Positions 1-6,186 of a DNA stretch of 11,936 nt are shown in pieces (the stretch's first letter is position 1; the number at the start of each line of letters is the position of its first letter). The translations under genes and the position numbers were made by a program. The notes beneath the pieces are model-generated. The model worked only from the letters and a program-made list of their open reading frames with translations. It made no database searches and had not been told where the DNA came from. Source of the stretch: Syntrophomonadaceae bacterium (GTDB lineage Bacteria; Bacillota; Dethiobacteria; DTU022); contig SLHT01000085.1 of the NCBI GenBank assembly GCA_007136055.1, positions 1-11,936 on the forward strand. The letters run 5' to 3'.

Positions 1-827
1 GCCTGGTGCAGCTGGTTTCCGCAGTCACACCGCAGTGATGCGAAAACGTCACCGGTAAGGCACTCGGAATGCACCCGAACCAGGGTCGGTTCTTCCGGAT
101 TGATCTTACCATAGACCAGGGCCAGATGTGAAAAGTTGTCAATATTGTTATCGTAAACAATTAATTTAAAATTACCGAAAGCAGTTGGCATTTCGGCTGT
201 AGCTGAACGCCAAACCAGTTTTTCTTTCTGCATCCGATAGTTGATCAAATCGGCAATGCTAACCAGTTTAAGGTTATGCTCTTTACAAAACTCCGTCAGT
301 TCAGGAAGTCGGGCCATACTGCCGTCTTCGTTGATAATTTCACAGATCACGCCAGCCGGCTCAAGCCCGGCCAGGCTGGCCAGGTCAACGGCTGCCTCGG
401 TGTGCCCGGCCCTGCGCAGGACACCGCCGTCCATGGCTTGAAGGGGAAAGATGTGCCCCGGGCGGCGCAGGTCCGAAGGCCTGGTTTCGGGATTGATCAG
501 GGTTTTAACCGTTTGAGAACGTTCATAGGCAGAGATCCCGGTACTGCAGGAACCGGCATCTACAGATACGGTAAATGCTGTACAATGAGTATCGGTATTC
601 TGGGTGACCATCTGTGGCAAATCAAGTTCCTGTACCCTCTCTGAGGTAAGCGGCGCACAGACAAGCCCGCGGGCATAGCGAATCATGAAATTTATCGCCT
701 CCGCGGTCACTTTGGATGCAGCCATTACCAGGTCACCTTCGTTTTCCCGGTCTTCATCGTCAACAACTACGACCATGCGGCCGCTTTTTAAGTCAGCTAA
801 TGCTTCCTCTATAGAATTAAAATTCAT
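1..827 (-). CDS. ribBA: RibBA: DHBP synthase / GTP cyclohydrolase II (3' end outside window)
   Basis: Bifunctional riboflavin enzyme: the N-terminal half makes 3,4-dihydroxy-2-butanone 4-phosphate from ribulose 5-phosphate and the C-terminal half opens GTP to the first pyrimidine intermediate. I translated 275 codons from the ATG at 825-827; the frame stays open to the left edge, so the gene is cut by the window. The DHBP synthase part shows the acidic substrate loop DDEDRENEGDL near residue 24, then STGISAYER, RRPGHIFPL, GHTEAAVDL and GVICEI. The GTP cyclohydrolase part starts near residue 205 and shows VRVHSECLTGDVFASLRCDC, which carries the three zinc cysteines. AGGAG at 836-840 is 8 nt before the ATG, and the gene starts 18 nt after the ribE stop. 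It is the third gene of the FMN-controlled operon; ribH probably follows outside the window. The GTP cyclohydrolase active site is only partly visible. Confidence 0.96.
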   Translation of the reverse strand, partial: MNFNSIEEALADLKSGRMVVVVDDEDRENEGDLVMAASKVTAEAINFMIRYARGLVCAPLTSERVQELDLPQMVTQNTDTHCTAFTVSVDAGSCSTGISAYERSQTVKTLINPETRPSDLRRPGHIFPLQAMDGGVLRRAGHTEAAVDLASLAGLEPAGVICEIINEDGSMARLPELTEFCKEHNLKLVSIADLINYRMQKEKLVWRSATAEMPTAFGNFKLIVYDNNIDNFSHLALVYGKINPEEPTLVRVHSECLTGDVFASLRCDCGNQLHQ

Positions 828-845
828 AGGTTTCACTCCTGTGTT

Positions 846-1502
846 TTATAAATACCCCTTCTGCTGTAATAAATCCATGGAAAGGGTTGTTTTTTCTTTG
901 CCGTCTTCCAACCGGTGGGCGAGCATTTTTTCAATGTACTTGCCGATCAAGTCAACTTCAAGGTTAACCGAAGACCCGAGATCTTTTTGGCCCAGGGTAG
1001 TCTGCGATGCAGTGTGGGGTATAACCCCGACTGAAAAGCCGTTAGCAACGACATCGATCACTGTAAGACTGACGCCATCTAAGGCGACCGATCCCTTAGG
1101 CACGATATAGCGAAGCAGGTGGCTATCCGCCGTTTCAAATGATAAAACTATGGCCCCACCCTGTTGATGTTTGCCTGTCATTGTAACAACGGTATCAATA
1201 TGGCCGCTGACCATGTGACCGCCCAGGCGGCTGTTTAAGGTCATGGCCCGCTCAAGATTAACCGGACTACCTGTTGATAAGTTCAACAGGTTGGTTTTTT
1301 CCATGGTTTCTGGCATAACCCAGGCTGTAAAGTTTTCCCGACCGATGGCAGTGGCGCTAAGACAGGGCCCGTTAACGGCAACGCTGTCACCTATTTTTAA
1401 GTCAGTCAAAACTTTTTTCGCCCTGATAATAATAGCGGCGCCGTTTTCGGAACTACTGATTCTTTGCACAATACCAAGCTCTTCAATTATTCCTGTAAAC
1501 AT
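846..1502 (-). CDS. ribE: Riboflavin synthase, alpha subunit
   Basis: Catalyses the last step of riboflavin synthesis, dismutation of two 6,7-dimethyl-8-ribityllumazine molecules into riboflavin and a pyrimidinedione. The 218-aa protein has the usual length and the tandem lumazine-binding repeat. Repeat one (about residues 1-97) begins with MFTGIIEELG and has VNGPCLSATAI around residue 44. Repeat two (about 98-195) begins with MVSGHID and has the equivalent LDGVSLTV near 141 and VIPHTASQTTL near 160. The ATG follows GGGAGGT directly, and only 2 nt separate it from the ribD stop, so translation is probably coupled. The first repeat reads NGPCLSA where many homologues read NGVCLTV, a mild variation. 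Naming differs between species: this is ribE in B. subtilis and ribC in E. coli. Confidence 0.96.
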   Translation of the reverse strand: MFTGIIEELGIVQRISSSENGAAIIIRAKKVLTDLKIGDSVAVNGPCLSATAIGRENFTAWVMPETMEKTNLLNLSTGSPVNLERAMTLNSRLGGHMVSGHIDTVVTMTGKHQQGGAIVLSFETADSHLLRYIVPKGSVALDGVSLTVIDVVANGFSVGVIPHTASQTTLGQKDLGSSVNLEVDLIGKYIEKMLAHRLEDGKEKTTLSMDLLQQKGYL

Positions 1503-1504
1503 AT

Positions 1505-2611
1505 CTACCTCCCGGATTCGGGATAGCCTATTAAGAGCAAATCCTGATCAAATTGCTTCATTTCGATATTGTTAACCGACCAGGCTTTACTCAGAGATTC
1601 GATGCCCGAACCGGCAAAAGCAGTCGGGCTGCCTCTCCCACCGATAATGAGCGGAGCAATAAAAATAAATAGTTTATCGACCAGACCCTGGTCGATAAGA
1701 CTGTAATTTAAAGTGCCTCCGCCTTCAACCAGGACAGCCGAAATTTCGCGCTCCGCCAGCTTCTTCATCAGGGCGGTCAGGTCAACACGCCCGTTATAGG
1801 CAGGCAAAATTATTACTTCGACCCCTTTTTCTTCCAGGGCCCTGCACTTTTCTGAAGGAGCCTGCCCGGTAACAGCAAGGATTGTAGGAGCCGGTGATGA
1901 GCTTTCAATAACCCGGGCATCGAGAGGAAGACGGGCGCTACTGTCAACAATAACGCGCACGGGATCCTTTCCCCCATCGCCTTCGACCCTGGCAGTCAGT
2001 CTTGGGTTGTCTTTCAAAACAGTCTCAATCCCGACCATGATTACATCAGTATGATCGCGAAGCCTGTGAACAAACTGGCGCGCTTTCTCACCTGTTATCC
2101 ACTGCGAGTCTCCCGTTATGGTTCCGATCTTACCGTCAAGGCTCATTGCCACCTTAACACTGACAAATGGCAGACCTGTGGTATAAAGTTTTACAAAAGC
2201 TTCGTTTAACTGGCGGGCCTTATCTTCCAGGACACCCTGCTTGACTTTTACTCCTGCTTCCGCCAGCCTGGCCAACCCATTTCCGGTTACAGTCGGGTTT
2301 GGATCCTGCATGGCCGCCACTACCCTGTCTATTCCCGCCTTAATAATCGCTTCCGTACAAGGACCTGTCCGGCCGTGATGATTGCAAGGTTCGAGATTCA
2401 GGTAAAGAGTGGCACCGCGGGCCTTTTCTCCTGCTTTATTGAGAGCAATTATTTCGGCATGCGGTGAACCTGCTGCCTGATGAAAACCTGTACCCACAAC
2501 TTCGGAACCCTGAACAATAACCGCTCCAACCATGGGGTTGGGGCTGGTGCGCCCCCGGCCCTGGCGAGCCAGGTCGAGAGCCATCCACATAAACCGATCG
2601 TCGGCATCCAA
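1505..2611 (-). CDS. ribD: RibD: diaminohydroxyphosphoribosylaminopyrimidine deaminase / 5-amino-6-(5-phosphoribosylamino)uracil reductase
   Basis: Bifunctional enzyme for the second and third steps of the GTP branch: zinc-dependent deamination of the pyrimidine ring, then NADPH-dependent reduction of the ribosyl side chain. The 368-aa length is typical. The deaminase domain (about 1-145) has zinc ligands H51 in the HAE motif, C76 in EPCNHHGRTGPC and C85; E53 is the likely proton shuttle. The reductase domain (about 149-365) opens with VSVKVAMSLDGKI and includes DSQWITG, VLVEGGGTLNYSL and IAPLIIGG. I take the TTG at 2609-2611 as start because GAGGTG at 2619-2624 lies 7 nt upstream; the first in-frame ATG (residue 8) would remove the beginning of helix one. 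It is the first gene after the FMN riboswitch, separated from it by a leader of about 140 nt. Confidence 0.96.
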   Translation of the reverse strand: MDADDRFMWMALDLARQGRGRTSPNPMVGAVIVQGSEVVGTGFHQAAGSPHAEIIALNKAGEKARGATLYLNLEPCNHHGRTGPCTEAIIKAGIDRVVAAMQDPNPTVTGNGLARLAEAGVKVKQGVLEDKARQLNEAFVKLYTTGLPFVSVKVAMSLDGKIGTITGDSQWITGEKARQFVHRLRDHTDVIMVGIETVLKDNPRLTARVEGDGGKDPVRVIVDSSARLPLDARVIESSSPAPTILAVTGQAPSEKCRALEEKGVEVIILPAYNGRVDLTALMKKLAEREISAVLVEGGGTLNYSLIDQGLVDKLFIFIAPLIIGGRGSPTAFAGSGIESLSKAWSVNNIEMKQFDQDLLLIGYPESGR

Positions 2612-2752
2612 ATTAATTCACCTCGTTGTTAAAATCAGGAGTCGGAATGCAGCAGGCCGGAATTAGACTGGAGCATTGCAAGGGATTTTAAAGCTTATCC
2701 AAATTTCCGGCTGTTTTTTGCTGTATTTTTTCTCCCGGTTGTCATATAAATA
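2612..2752 (-). other. Post-terminator leader of ribD mRNA
   Basis: This untranslated stretch lies between the riboswitch terminator and the ribD TTG. It holds the ribD ribosome binding site (GAGGTG, 2619-2624). It also contains an imperfect inverted repeat, GCCGGAAATT (2702-2711) against AATTCCGGC (2656-2664) with one bulged A, which could form a stem of about 9 bp with a loop of nearly 40 nt. No convincing gene, promoter or second terminator is seen. It is longer than a ribosome binding site needs. Confidence 0.5.
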
Positions 2753-2785
2753 AAGACCCTGAACATTTAGCTACTTCAGGGTCTT
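2746..2785 (-). terminator. Intrinsic terminator of the FMN riboswitch
   Basis: Read on the minus strand, AAGACCCTGAA (2785 to 2775) and TTCAGGGTCTT (2763 to 2753) form a perfect 11-bp stem with an 11-nt loop, followed by TATTTAT, a moderately U-rich tail. Its position after the aptamer and before ribD fits the expression platform of a transcription-attenuating FMN riboswitch. With ligand bound, this hairpin should end transcription before ribD. It would also stop RNA polymerase reading through from rpe. Confidence 0.85.
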
Positions 2786-2962
2786 GAATAAAACAGGCTG
2801 TGTTTTATTCCGCTTCTTCTCCCTTCCAGACTGTACTGTCGGCCCCGGATTTACACCGGATCTGCCTTTAAGGCTCGCGGGCTTTGCTTTTCGGTTTTAT
2901 ACGTCAAGCATTACCGCCGGTTCGGAATTGAAGGAACATTCCCTTCTCACCAGACCCTGAAG
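2774..2962 (-). promoter_or_regulatory. Predicted antiterminator pairing between aptamer 5' strand and terminator 5' arm
   Basis: The RNA segment CUUCAGGGUCU (2962 to 2952), which is the inner part of the aptamer's P1 5' strand plus junction J1/2, is perfectly complementary to AGACCCUGAAG (2784 to 2774), the 5' arm of the terminator plus one loop base. The two pairings exclude each other. With FMN bound the first segment is held in the aptamer and the terminator forms. Without FMN an 11-bp long-range helix can form and take the terminator arm away. The complementarity is read directly; its role is inferred. Confidence 0.7.
2786..2810 (-). other. AU-rich spacer hairpin between aptamer and terminator
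   Basis: GAATAAAACA and TGTTTTATTC form a perfect 10-bp stem closed by a 5-nt loop (CAGCC). It sits immediately between the 3' strand of P1 and the first base of the terminator stem, with no free bases on the terminator side. It has no U-tract, so it is not a terminator itself. It may shorten the distance between the two halves of the antiterminator or pause the polymerase; that is inference. Confidence 0.7.
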
Positions 2963-2964
2963 AT
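2814..2964 (-). ncRNA. FMN riboswitch aptamer (RFN element)
   Basis: The minus strand shows the conserved RFN blocks in order: ATCTTCAGGG (P1 5' strand), GGTGA...AATTCC (P2/L2), ACCGGCGGTAA, AAGCCCGCGAGCC, GATCCGGTGTAAATCCGG (P6 and loop), GGCCGACAGT, AGTCTGGAAGGGAGAAGA (P1 3' strand). The variable P3 and P5 arms are short. Loop L2 carries a 17-nt extra hairpin at 2930-2946. It senses flavin mononucleotide and controls the ribD-ribE-ribBA operon downstream, lowering synthesis when FMN is abundant. The aptamer starts 15 nt after the rpe stop codon. Confidence 0.97.
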
Positions 2965-2970
2965 AACGGT

Positions 2971-3005
2971 TAAATGGATTATAGCACATTTTGCATATTT
3001 TTCAA
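2971..3005 (-). promoter_or_regulatory. Promoter of the rib operon, overlapping the end of rpe
   Basis: On the minus strand TTGAAA (3005 to 3000) and TATAAT (2983 to 2978) are separated by 16 nt, and TGC directly before TATAAT makes an extended -10. The expected start point is about 2971-2972, an A, leaving some 7-8 nt before the first conserved aptamer base. The -10 hexamer overlaps the rpe TAA at 2979-2981. This is a near-consensus sigma-A promoter placed exactly where a riboswitch transcript should begin. Confidence 0.85.
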
Positions 3006-3641
3006 ATCTCCAATCAAGGCCATCCCGTTTTCAGCTTTGAAGACGGCTGAACCGGCAACCAGGACGCTGGCTCCGGCTTTTATAATTGCCGAAGCGGTCT
3101 CATGGTTAATGCCGCCATCGACTTGAAGTTCTGTAGCCAGGTTACGGGAGCGGATTTGACCGGCAATATATTCAATCTTGGGTAAAACCTCTGGGATAAA
3201 AGCCTGACCACCGGCACCGGGATTAACGCTCATAACCAGAACCAGGTCAAGAAGAGGCCAGATATATTCGAGTATGGAAGCAGGTGTAGCGGGATTTAAG
3301 GCTACCCCTGCTTTAGCGCCGCCCTTTTTTATTTTGCGCAGGACACGATCAAGGTGAGCGGTAGCTTCGGCCTGAACAGTAACCAGGTTAACTCCGGCAT
3401 CAATGAATTGTTTGCAGTGATCTTCAGGTTCGCTAACCATCAGGTGAGCATCCATGAAGAGCTTTGTGTGAGGGCGCAATGACTGCGCCACAACTGGACC
3501 AATGGTAATGGAAGGCACAAAGTGGCCGTCCATCACATCGAGATGAACCCAATCGGCCCCGTTTGCTTCAATGCGCCTTACTTCTTCACGCAAGTTGCTA
3601 AAATCTGCGGATAATAAGGATGGCGCTACTTTGACACTCAT
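2979..3641 (-). CDS. rpe: Ribulose-phosphate 3-epimerase
   Basis: Interconverts D-ribulose 5-phosphate and D-xylulose 5-phosphate in the pentose phosphate pathway; a cytoplasmic metal-dependent TIM barrel. The 220-aa protein has the full family length. Visible motifs are APSLLSADF at residues 6-14, HLDVMDGHFVP with metal ligands H33 and D35, DAHLMV with H66, the phosphate-binding loop MSVNPGAGGQ near 137, QVDGGI with D175, and LVAGSAVF. Two substitutions stand out against common homologues: GAGGQ for GFGGQ and VTVQAEA for a histidine-containing version. It starts with ATG, 2 nt after the rsgA stop. Its product substrate, ribulose 5-phosphate, is also the substrate of RibBA encoded downstream, although separate transcription from the internal promoter is expected for the rib genes. 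Confidence 0.97.
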   Translation of the reverse strand: MSVKVAPSLLSADFSNLREEVRRIEANGADWVHLDVMDGHFVPSITIGPVVAQSLRPHTKLFMDAHLMVSEPEDHCKQFIDAGVNLVTVQAEATAHLDRVLRKIKKGGAKAGVALNPATPASILEYIWPLLDLVLVMSVNPGAGGQAFIPEVLPKIEYIAGQIRSRNLATELQVDGGINHETASAIIKAGASVLVAGSAVFKAENGMALIGDLKNMQNVL

Positions 3642-3643
3642 GT

Positions 3644-4534
3644 TTAGTAAACCCCCTGTTTGTCAAGTTCATCGATAAAATACTGGTAATGTTCATAGCG
3701 CATCGGGTTCAGGTTTTTACCAACTTCTTCCCTCACTGCACAACGGGGTTCGCTAATGTGCTGGCAGTTACGAAAACCGCATTGGCCGCGCAGAGACTCA
3801 AACTCGGGGAAATAATCAGCCAGCTGAAAGGCGTCCAGATCGGAAATGTCTATCCTGGTAAAACCGGGAGTATCAACTACTGAACCGCCTAAATTTAGTG
3901 ACATCAGTTCGGCCTGGCGGGTAGTATGGCGGCCGCGCTTGATTTTTTCACTTACTGTTCCGGTTTTAAGGGAAAGCCCGGGCTGGACAGCATTGAGCAG
4001 TGAAGATTTACCGACACCCGAAGGGCCCGCAAACACGCTACACTTTCCTTTCAGAGATTCTTTTAGCCGGTCAAGCCCTGTGCCGCTGACCGCACTGGTA
4101 TAAATAACCCTGTAAGGATAGTTATCCAGCCGGCCAGCCAGTTCTTCCAGTTCATTTTTTTGAGTTAAATCAGTTTTATTGAGACAGAGAAAAGCAGATA
4201 AACCTTCTTTTTCAGCCAGAACCATCATCCGGCTGACTAACTGCCAGTCGCAATCGGGGTGTTTTAAGGACATAATTACGGCCAGTTGATCCACGTTGGA
4301 AACGTGCGGCCGCTTCAGGAGGTTAACGCGGGGAAGCAATTTCTCAATGATTCCTTCCCCGCCTGCGCCATGGGAATTATTCTTAACCGGCTCAAAAAAC
4401 ACGTAATCGCCAACCATTAGGGATTCGCTGCCTCGTTTAAGCATGCCCCTGGCGAGGCAAATATATTCTGCCCCGTTTTGATCGCAAACGGTAAAAAACC
4501 CTCCCGATGCTTTGATTACCTGACCCTGCAGCAA
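3644..4534 (-). CDS. rsgA: Small-subunit ribosome assembly GTPase RsgA (YloQ/CpgA)
   Basis: Circularly permuted GTPase that binds the 30S subunit late in assembly and hydrolyses GTP on release. The 296-aa protein shows an N-terminal OB-fold (about 1-68), then the permuted G motifs: G4 NKTD at 119-122, G1 GPSGVGKS at 170-177, switch I GRHTT at 201-205 and G3 DTPG at 221-224. A C-terminal zinc knuckle has C252, C257, H259 and C265. The start is TTG at 4532-4534: GGGAGG at 4541-4546 lies 6 nt upstream and no ATG precedes the OB-fold. It starts 11 nt after prkC. In B. subtilis the PrkC kinase phosphorylates this GTPase, so the neighbourhood fits a known functional link. Confidence 0.97.
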   Translation of the reverse strand: MLQGQVIKASGGFFTVCDQNGAEYICLARGMLKRGSESLMVGDYVFFEPVKNNSHGAGGEGIIEKLLPRVNLLKRPHVSNVDQLAVIMSLKHPDCDWQLVSRMMVLAEKEGLSAFLCLNKTDLTQKNELEELAGRLDNYPYRVIYTSAVSGTGLDRLKESLKGKCSVFAGPSGVGKSSLLNAVQPGLSLKTGTVSEKIKRGRHTTRQAELMSLNLGGSVVDTPGFTRIDISDLDAFQLADYFPEFESLRGQCGFRNCQHISEPRCAVREEVGKNLNPMRYEHYQYFIDELDKQGVY

Positions 4535-4545
4535 ATAAAACCTCC

Positions 4546-6186
4546 CTATTCCCCGATTACCAGCTCAACAGTTTGGCCGGGTGTTACTTCTTCACCCGCC
4601 CCTGGATCCTGTTCGATGACATGTCCGGAAGAACCGATCGAAAACCTATAGCGACGGCTGGCTCTTAGATCGTTTTCTTCGAGGTAATCGAGAGCGCCCT
4701 GCTCAGAGTAACCGACCAGGTCGGCAAGTTCAAAAGGTCCGCGGCCGCGGCTGACATAGACAACCACTTCATCACCGCGTGAAATACGGAATGATTCTCC
4801 GGGAACCTGACGATAAATATGTCCTTCAGGAATATCTTCGTTGTAATCTCTTTCGACATTCATAATCAGATCCATGTCGTTCAGGATCACACGCGCTTCC
4901 ATTTCGGTCCTACCCTGCAGATCGGGGGTTTTAATAAATTCCGATCCTTTGCTGATATATAGGTCAATAACCCTATCTTGACGGACAATCCTACCTTCGG
5001 GAGGGTCAGTTTTAACTACATTGCCAACCTGTATTTGATCATCATAGATATATTCTATATCAGGAGCGGGCACCAACCCTGCTTCCCTCAGAACCTGGGA
5101 GGCATCACTTTGGCTTAAATTTCTGACTTCGGGCACCGCGACTTCAGGGATAAAGAAATAAGTGCTTAAAAAATATGCACCGCCGCCAAAGATACCCGCA
5201 ATAAATGCAATAGCCAGAAAACCTTTAAGCAATGCCCGCTTTGTTTTTGATGAAAGCCCCCATGATTTTTCTTCTTCAACAGGCGGGTTTGGTCTCAATA
5301 TAACATCATCTTCCTGATCATTACCGACATTATTCACTGTTGTACGGGCGGGGGAAACCCTTACGTCTTTGTTTCCTTCGGCAGAAATAAGATCTTCCAA
5401 TATTTCCTGTGCGCTATTGTAACGTTCGGCAGCATCTTTCTGAACCGCTTTTAAAATAATCTGTTCCAACTGACCGGGCAAGTCGGAAACCAGGCGCCCC
5501 GGCGGAACAATCTGCTCCTGGATATGTTTCATCGCTACCGCAACGGGACTCTCCCCGGTAAAAGGCACTTTTCCGGTCACCATTTCATAGAAAACGATAC
5601 CAAGAGAATAGAGATCAGACTGCTTTCCGGCCAAACCACCCCTGGCCTGCTCGGGCGCTATATATTGAACAGAACCGATAATTTCGTCGCCGACCGTTAC
5701 AGTAACGCCGTCACCGGCAATGGCAATTCCGAAATCGGTCACTTTAACATTTCCCTCTCTGGAAAACAGGATATTCTGTGGTTTAATATCACGGTGAATA
5801 ACACCCGCTTTATGAGCCTGCTCTAAAGCTTCTGCAATCTGACGGGTGATCCGAAACGCCTCCGGTGCAGGCAAACGACCTTTTTCCCGGATATACTCTT
5901 TCAGATTCTTTCCATCGATGTACTCCATAACCATGAAGTAGGTGCCATCCTGCTCACCCACATCGTAAATGCTGACAATATGGGGGTGCGAAAGGGCAGC
6001 AGCAGACTGGGCTTCGCGCTCAAAACGGCGTATAAAGGCGGCATCTCCGGTCATCTGATCTTTAAGCACTTTTACAGCAACGGTTCTTTTCAGAAGAAGA
6101 TCCCGGCCGCGATAAACCCGGGCCATTCCTCCTTCGGCAATTTTTTCAATCAGTTCATAGCGTTCCGCCAATACTTTTCCGATCAT
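4546..6186 (-). CDS. prkC: PASTA-domain membrane serine/threonine kinase PrkC
   Basis: Transmembrane Hanks-type kinase that senses peptidoglycan fragments through external PASTA repeats and phosphorylates proteins of growth, cell-wall synthesis and translation. The 546-aa protein has a kinase domain (about 8-270): ATP lysine K39, helix-C E58, catalytic HRDIKPQN at 131-138, DFG at 151-153 and SVQYIAPEQARGG after an activation loop with T162 and T164. A juxtamembrane linker follows, one membrane segment at about 321-345, and three PASTA domains (about 349-414, 417-481, 484-545). The glycine-rich loop reads AEGGMARVY, with alanine in place of the first glycine. AGGAGG at 6191-6196 lies 4 nt before the ATG, and the ATG overlaps the stp stop as TAATG. 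Encoded with its antagonist phosphatase, as in B. subtilis prpC-prkC. Confidence 0.97.
   Translation of the reverse strand: MIGKVLAERYELIEKIAEGGMARVYRGRDLLLKRTVAVKVLKDQMTGDAAFIRRFEREAQSAAALSHPHIVSIYDVGEQDGTYFMVMEYIDGKNLKEYIREKGRLPAPEAFRITRQIAEALEQAHKAGVIHRDIKPQNILFSREGNVKVTDFGIAIAGDGVTVTVGDEIIGSVQYIAPEQARGGLAGKQSDLYSLGIVFYEMVTGKVPFTGESPVAVAMKHIQEQIVPPGRLVSDLPGQLEQIILKAVQKDAAERYNSAQEILEDLISAEGNKDVRVSPARTTVNNVGNDQEDDVILRPNPPVEEEKSWGLSSKTKRALLKGFLAIAFIAGIFGGGAYFLSTYFFIPEVAVPEVRNLSQSDASQVLREAGLVPAPDIEYIYDDQIQVGNVVKTDPPEGRIVRQDRVIDLYISKGSEFIKTPDLQGRTEMEARVILNDMDLIMNVERDYNEDIPEGHIYRQVPGESFRISRGDEVVVYVSRGRGPFELADLVGYSEQGALDYLEENDLRASRRYRFSIGSSGHVIEQDPGAGEEVTPGQTVELVIGE

Noticed and set aside
685..1110. 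Plus-strand open frame of 141 codons across the ribE/ribBA junction
   Set aside because: It is antisense to two clear riboflavin genes, has no ribosome binding site that stands out, and its protein resembles nothing I recognise.
2695..2745. Possible 16-codon leader peptide (MTTGRKNTAKNSRKFG) after the terminator on the minus strand
   Set aside because: There is no Shine-Dalgarno sequence before its ATG, which directly follows the terminator tail, and no codon pattern linked to flavin control is visible.
2786..2810. The 10-bp hairpin as a second intrinsic terminator
   Set aside because: The stem is almost entirely A-U and is followed by AAGACCC on the minus strand, not a U-tract, so it does not fit a terminator on either strand.
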